Assembly: GCF_014642635.1 (NCBI RefSeq)
Contig: NZ_BMIQ01000001.1
Coordinates: 248,001 to 312,000, forward strand
Source of the DNA: Aureimonas endophytica
GTDB taxonomy: Bacteria > Pseudomonadota > Alphaproteobacteria > Rhizobiales > Rhizobiaceae
DNA: 64,000 bases
Direction: 5' to 3'
The notes under the pieces are model-generated. The model made no database searches. It was not told the origin of the DNA and saw only the letters and a program-made list of their open reading frames with translations. Of this stretch, positions 60,769 through 64,000 are shown piece by piece. Both the position numbers and the translations under genes were made by a program. The stretch's first letter is position 1. Each line of letters begins with the position of its first letter.

Positions 60769-61368
60769 ATGGACATGTCGGGGCGGATGCCGGCCGTAGA
60801 CGCCGCGGGAGCCGGCGACGCATCGGAGCGTCCGCGCTGGTCGCGGGTCCAGGTGCTTCTCCACTGGACCGTCGTCGGCCTCGTCGTCGTCCAGTGGCTG
60901 ACCTACGACGCGATCATGCGCACCCACTCGTCCCTGATGCGCCCGCGACCGATCGACCTCATCGAGCATGCGGTCCACACGTGGTCGGGGATCGCCATCG
61001 GCGTCCTCATGGTGGCCCGGCTCGCCTTGCGCTTGCACCGCGGTCGGAACGCGATCCCCGTGCACTTCCGGGAGCGTGCAGCCGCGGTGGTGCACTCCGG
61101 CCTCTACCTCGCCCTTCTCGCCCAGGCGGCGAGCGGCTTCACGGCCCGTTACCTCTGGGGAGGAGCCGCCTTCTTCCACGTATGGATCTGGAAGGTCATC
61201 CTCGTGCTCCTTGCGCTGCACGTCCTGGGTGCCGTGTTCCACCTCGTCCGGAGGGACGGCGTCGTCGGCGGGATGCTCCCCCGGCGCCGCGCCGTTCGGG
61301 GCGCTCCGCGAGGGAAGGTCGAATCCGTGCGACGGCCTTCACGCGCACCCGGCGGCATGGCATCATGA
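60769..61368 (+). CDS. Cytochrome b561-like protein
   Basis: The protein has 199 residues with four hydrophobic segments and His pairs for b hemes (LLHWTVVGL, IEHAVHTWSG, VVHSGLYLAL, ALHVLGAVFHLV). Such proteins pass electrons from quinol to periplasmic acceptors. GAGAGGGGAAGCGG precedes ATG. The basic C-terminal tail is longer than usual. Confidence 0.87.
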   Translation: MDMSGRMPAVDAAGAGDASERPRWSRVQVLLHWTVVGLVVVQWLTYDAIMRTHSSLMRPRPIDLIEHAVHTWSGIAIGVLMVARLALRLHRGRNAIPVHFRERAAAVVHSGLYLALLAQAASGFTARYLWGGAAFFHVWIWKVILVLLALHVLGAVFHLVRRDGVVGGMLPRRRAVRGAPRGKVESVRRPSRAPGGMAS

Positions 61369-61372
61369 CCAC

Positions 61373-61783
61373 GTGAAGAGAACGTACCGCCTCGGAGGTT
61401 TCCTCGCGACACTGGTCGTCGCCGCGCTGGCGCTCGTGCCCGCGGGCGAAGCCATGGCGTCGGCGCCGCGGCCGGCCGCCGTGGACGCGGACATGCCGGC
61501 GAGGTCCATGGCCGACATGGAAGGCATGGCCGGCGCGGACGGCGAAGCGACAGCCGAAGCAATGCCGTGCTGCCCGGAGAAGGCGAAGCCGGATCCGAAG
61601 GACTGCGGGAAGTCGGCGTGCCCGACGATGACCACCTGCGTGGCGCAGTGCATTCCCGCCGGTCTCCCCGCCGCCGCCGACACGGCTTTCGGTAACTGGT
61701 CGCAAGCCGTGTTCCGACCGTGGCCCGACCGGATGCTCGCGTCGTTGGCGCGGCCACCGCCACCCCGACCTCCGAAGACCTGA
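61373..61783 (+). CDS. Small secreted Cys-rich protein (4 of 4 in island)
   Basis: The protein has 136 residues with GTG start. Signal peptide (FLATLVVAALALVPAGEAMAS), a Met/Asp patch, then MPCCPEKAKPDPKDCGKSAC and TTCVAQCIP: seven Cys. Ends ARPPPPRPPKT. Of the four related proteins it is the richest in Cys. The family may bind Cu(I) in the periplasm. Confidence 0.7.
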   Translation: MKRTYRLGGFLATLVVAALALVPAGEAMASAPRPAAVDADMPARSMADMEGMAGADGEATAEAMPCCPEKAKPDPKDCGKSACPTMTTCVAQCIPAGLPAAADTAFGNWSQAVFRPWPDRMLASLARPPPPRPPKT

Positions 61784-61904
61784 CCGCTTCCCGGCGCTCC
61801 TCCGCGCCGCATCGAGCGCCCCGGAAACGGGGTGAAGGGACAGCCACGGCATGCGCCGTGCGGCCGAAGGGCACGATGCCCGGCCGATCGATCAGGACGA
61901 CCAC

Positions 61905-62309
61905 ATGAACCACTTCACCAAACGCGTCGCCGCCGCGTCGCTCGTCGCATGCCTGTGCGCCGGCCTCGCGTCCGGCGCGGCAGCCGCGATGTCCGACTAC
62001 GAGTTCCAGCTCGTGGGAGATACGGTCCCGACGGGCAAGGCCGTCCCCTTCCGCGTCAGGCTCGTCGACACGCGGACGGGTCGGACCGTTCCGGACGCGG
62101 TCATCTTCGAGACCCGCCTCGACATGGCGCCGGACGGCATGGAGACGATGACGGCGCCCGTCGAGGTCGTCCCGTCCGGCGAGCCGGGCGTCTACAAGCT
62201 GAAGGGGAACTTCGTCATGGCCGGCGGATGGCGGGTCTCGCTCGGCGCGAAGGTGCAGGGCGAGGAGGGGACCCTCCGCGACGAACTGGTCCTCAAGGCC
62301 GCCGACTGA
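61905..62309 (+). CDS. YtkA-like/FixH-like periplasmic protein
   Basis: The protein has 134 residues. Signal peptide (cleavage near AAAM). The body, SDYEFQLVGDTVPTGKAVPF then FETRLDMAPDGMETMTAPV, fits the YtkA-like beta-sandwich, which often precedes cusB-like genes and may bind Cu at Met residues. Overlaps the next gene by one base (TGATG). Confidence 0.85.
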   Translation: MNHFTKRVAAASLVACLCAGLASGAAAAMSDYEFQLVGDTVPTGKAVPFRVRLVDTRTGRTVPDAVIFETRLDMAPDGMETMTAPVEVVPSGEPGVYKLKGNFVMAGGWRVSLGAKVQGEEGTLRDELVLKAAD

Positions 62310-63802
62310 TGCGACCGCTCTTCTTGGGCCTTTCCCTCGTCGCGTTCGCCGCGGCGGGGGGCGGAGGCTATTGGCTCGGCCTCGGCCGTCCGGACCTCGC
62401 GGATCTCGTCGCCACGCTGCCGTCCCTCGTCGCCGGAAGCGCCGCCGCACCCGCCGCCGATGCGCCCGCATCCCCTGCGGTCGCCCCGCGCTCCACGCCC
62501 GCGAACGCCGCTCCGACCGCCTACTACCGCGACCCGGACGGCAAGCCCTTCTACTCGGCGGGACCGAAGCGGACGGCCGACGGCCGCGACTACGTGCCGG
62601 TCCCCGTCGGAAGCGACGCGGCGGCGGCGGATCCTGCCTCCTCCCCGGCAGCCGGGGCGCCGACGGCCCCGGCGGTCCCGGAGACCGGCGCGAGGAAGGT
62701 CCTCTACTACCGCAACCCGATGGGACTGCCGGACACCTCCCCGGTTCCGAAGAAGGACTCGATGGGGATGGACTACATTCCGGTCTACGACGGTCCCGAG
62801 GAGGAGGCGGGGATCGTCAGGATCTCGCCGGGGCGGGTCCAGAGGACGGGCGTGCGGACCGAGGCCGTGGAACGGCGGTCCGTCTCCCGGCCGCTCCGCG
62901 TCCCGGGCGTCGTCGAGCTGGACGAGCGCCGGATCGCGGTGGTGACGACGCGGGCGGACGCCTTCGTCGAGGAGGTCGCCGACGCGACGACCGGCTCCGC
63001 GGTGACGAAGGGAACGCCGCTGGTCAGGCTCTATTCGCCCGAGATGGCGGCGGCCGGGGCGCAGCTCGTCATCGAGGTGAAGGGCGGGGCTTCGAAGACC
63101 GGAGGAGGGGCGAGGCTGCGGCTCGAGAACCTCGACGCGCCCGAGGAGGCGATCCGGGAGATCGAGCGGACCGGCAAGGTGCCGCTCTCGATGGTCTGGT
63201 CCGCTCCCCAGGACGGCGTCGTCCTCGAGCGGTCGGCAGTGCGCGGGATGATGGCGAAGGCCGGCGACGTCCTGTTCCGCCTCGCGGACATCGCGACAGT
63301 CTGGGTCGTCGCCGACGTGCCCGAGAGCCAGGTCGCCGACGTGCGCGTCGGCTCGGCCGCCGCGATCCGTCCGACGAGCCGGCCCGGCCGGACCCTCGGG
63401 GGCGTCGTCGACCTCGTCTACCCGCAAGTCGCCGCCGCCACGCGCACCGTCAGGGTGAGGATCGCGGTCGACAACCGCGAGGGACTGCTGCTGCCGGGAA
63501 TGTACGCCGACGTCGTCGTCGACGGAGGCTCGCCCGCACCCGTCGTCGCGGTCCCGAACGAGGCCGTCCTCGACACCGGCAGCCGCCGCGTCGTGATCCT
63601 CGACCGGGGCGAGGGCCGCTTCGAGCCGCGTGCGGTGGAGATCGGCGCCCGCGGGGACGCCTACGCCGAGATCGCCTCCGGCGTCGCCGAAGGCGACCGC
63701 GTCGTCGTCGGCGCCAACTTCCTGATCGACGCCGAAAGCAACCTCAAGGCCGCGCTGACGGCCTTGGCACCGCGTGCGGACGAAGCGGAGGCCAAGCCAT
63801 GA
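62309..63802 (+). CDS. cusB: RND efflux periplasmic adaptor CusB-like
   Basis: The protein has 497 residues, longer than usual. After an N-terminal anchor, two metal-binding-type motifs appear: YYRDPDGKPFYSAGPKRTAD and YYRNPMGLPDTSPVPKKDSM followed by GMDYIPVYDG. The adaptor then shows VYPQVAAATRTVRVR and the lipoyl/beta-barrel segments. It bridges CusA and the outer-membrane factor for Cu(I)/Ag(I) export. cusA starts by ATGA overlap. Confidence 0.92.
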   Translation: MRPLFLGLSLVAFAAAGGGGYWLGLGRPDLADLVATLPSLVAGSAAAPAADAPASPAVAPRSTPANAAPTAYYRDPDGKPFYSAGPKRTADGRDYVPVPVGSDAAAADPASSPAAGAPTAPAVPETGARKVLYYRNPMGLPDTSPVPKKDSMGMDYIPVYDGPEEEAGIVRISPGRVQRTGVRTEAVERRSVSRPLRVPGVVELDERRIAVVTTRADAFVEEVADATTGSAVTKGTPLVRLYSPEMAAAGAQLVIEVKGGASKTGGGARLRLENLDAPEEAIREIERTGKVPLSMVWSAPQDGVVLERSAVRGMMAKAGDVLFRLADIATVWVVADVPESQVADVRVGSAAAIRPTSRPGRTLGGVVDLVYPQVAAATRTVRVRIAVDNREGLLLPGMYADVVVDGGSPAPVVAVPNEAVLDTGSRRVVILDRGEGRFEPRAVEIGARGDAYAEIASGVAEGDRVVVGANFLIDAESNLKAALTALAPRADEAEAKP

Positions 63803-64000
63803 TCCCCGGCATCATCGGGTGGTCGGCGCGCAACGTCGTCCTCGTCCTCGTCGGGACGGTCTTCGCGATCCTCGCGGGCCTCCACGCCCTGCGGACGCTG
63901 CCCCTCGACGCGATCCCGGACCTCTCGGACGTCCAGGTCATCGTGTACACCGAGTATCCGGGACAGGCGCCCCAGGTCGTCGAGGACCAGGTGACGTTCC
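63799..64000 (+). CDS. cusA: RND efflux pump CusA-like, N-terminal part
   Basis: The first 67 codons are visible: MIPGIIGWSARNVVLVLVG, then PLDAIPDLSDVQVIVYTEYPG and QVVEDQVTF, the standard opening of heavy-metal RND pumps. The rest lies beyond the window. Confidence 0.95.
   Translation, partial: MIPGIIGWSARNVVLVLVGTVFAILAGLHALRTLPLDAIPDLSDVQVIVYTEYPGQAPQVVEDQVTF

Larger units (their letters stand above)
13076..64000. mobile_element. Integrated genomic island/ICE in tRNA-Val, left end; right end beyond window
   Basis: The tRNA fragment marks the junction. The island must extend to the right because the missing 5' half of the tRNA points that way. The left 13 kb is phage- or plasmid-like with mostly unknown genes. 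The remaining 38 kb is metal-resistance and toxin-antitoxin cargo typical of integrative conjugative elements. No integrase, relaxase or conjugation gene appears in the visible part, and none of the boundaries inside it is marked by an IS. That the phage-like and cargo parts belong to one element is an inference. Confidence 0.65.

Noticed and set aside
13076-64000. Search for CRISPR arrays, IS elements, integrase and relaxase genes
   Set aside because: No regularly spaced direct repeats, transposase motifs, tyrosine-recombinase R-H-R-Y pattern or relaxase HUH motif were seen in the visible part.

Overview
The window reads as high-G+C alphaproteobacterial DNA, most likely Hyphomicrobiales (Rhizobiales). 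The first 6.2 kb carries the conserved order tig (3' part) - clpP - clpX - lon - hupB, each followed by a good terminator hairpin, which is a chromosomal core marker of that group. A six-gene + strand surface-sugar cluster follows (7.0-13.0 kb): a GT-A-like DUF707 protein, an NAD-dependent sugar epimerase/dehydratase, glucose-1-phosphate cytidylyltransferase (rfbF), a homoserine-dehydrogenase-like/SAF-domain oxidoreductase, an RfbC-type 3,5-epimerase and an FAD-dependent oxidoreductase of the LhgO type.

At 13,076-13,122 lies only the 3' half of a tRNA-Val(UAC) on the - strand. The 5' half is missing, so I read this as the displaced attachment-site copy left when a large element entered tRNA-Val. 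Everything from there to the right edge (at least 51 kb) is interpreted as one genomic island or ICE. Its other end, with the reconstituted tRNA and probably the integrase, lies beyond the window. No integrase, relaxase, transposase or IS was seen inside.

The left module of the island (13.1-26.0 kb) looks phage- or plasmid-like and is mostly unrecognisable. It has repeats and a 16-bp palindrome next to the att site, then a - strand train of 13 genes from 20,943 down to 13,590. Nearly all of them are joined by 1-4 base start/stop overlaps. They include a triple-HTH protein, a 709-aa HAD-phosphatase fusion, a zinc-ribbon protein, a tiny membrane protein, a single-domain HIRAN protein, a Cro/CI-like protein and three diverged members of one apparently undescribed family. 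Divergently there are small + strand genes and an 832-codon gene whose N-terminal part carries a minimal family-A DNA-polymerase-like motif set.

The rest (26.1-64.0 kb) is cargo, mainly metal and oxidative defence. (1) MerR regulator and zntA-like Zn/Cd/Pb ATPase, followed by ICMT-like, DUF411, PCu(A)C, SCO, DsbB and DsbA genes. (2) A mixed stretch with an L,D-transpeptidase, hemolysin III, HipAB toxin-antitoxin and a three-gene Ser/Thr kinase operon. (3) A complete arsenic operon (arsR, both arsC types, arsN2, arsH, arsB, MFS, ynfA). (4) dmeR-dmeF for Co/Ni. (5) A large copper block: DUF305, a cytosolic copper-storage protein, DUF411, copA, cueR, copZ, outer-membrane factor, multicopper oxidase, cupredoxin, CusF-like, a class III cyclase, cytochrome b561 and cusB-cusA, which runs off the right edge. 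Two CueR-type promoters with the same -35 and -10 elements drive copA and copZ. Four small secreted His- and/or Cys-rich proteins are scattered through the cargo.
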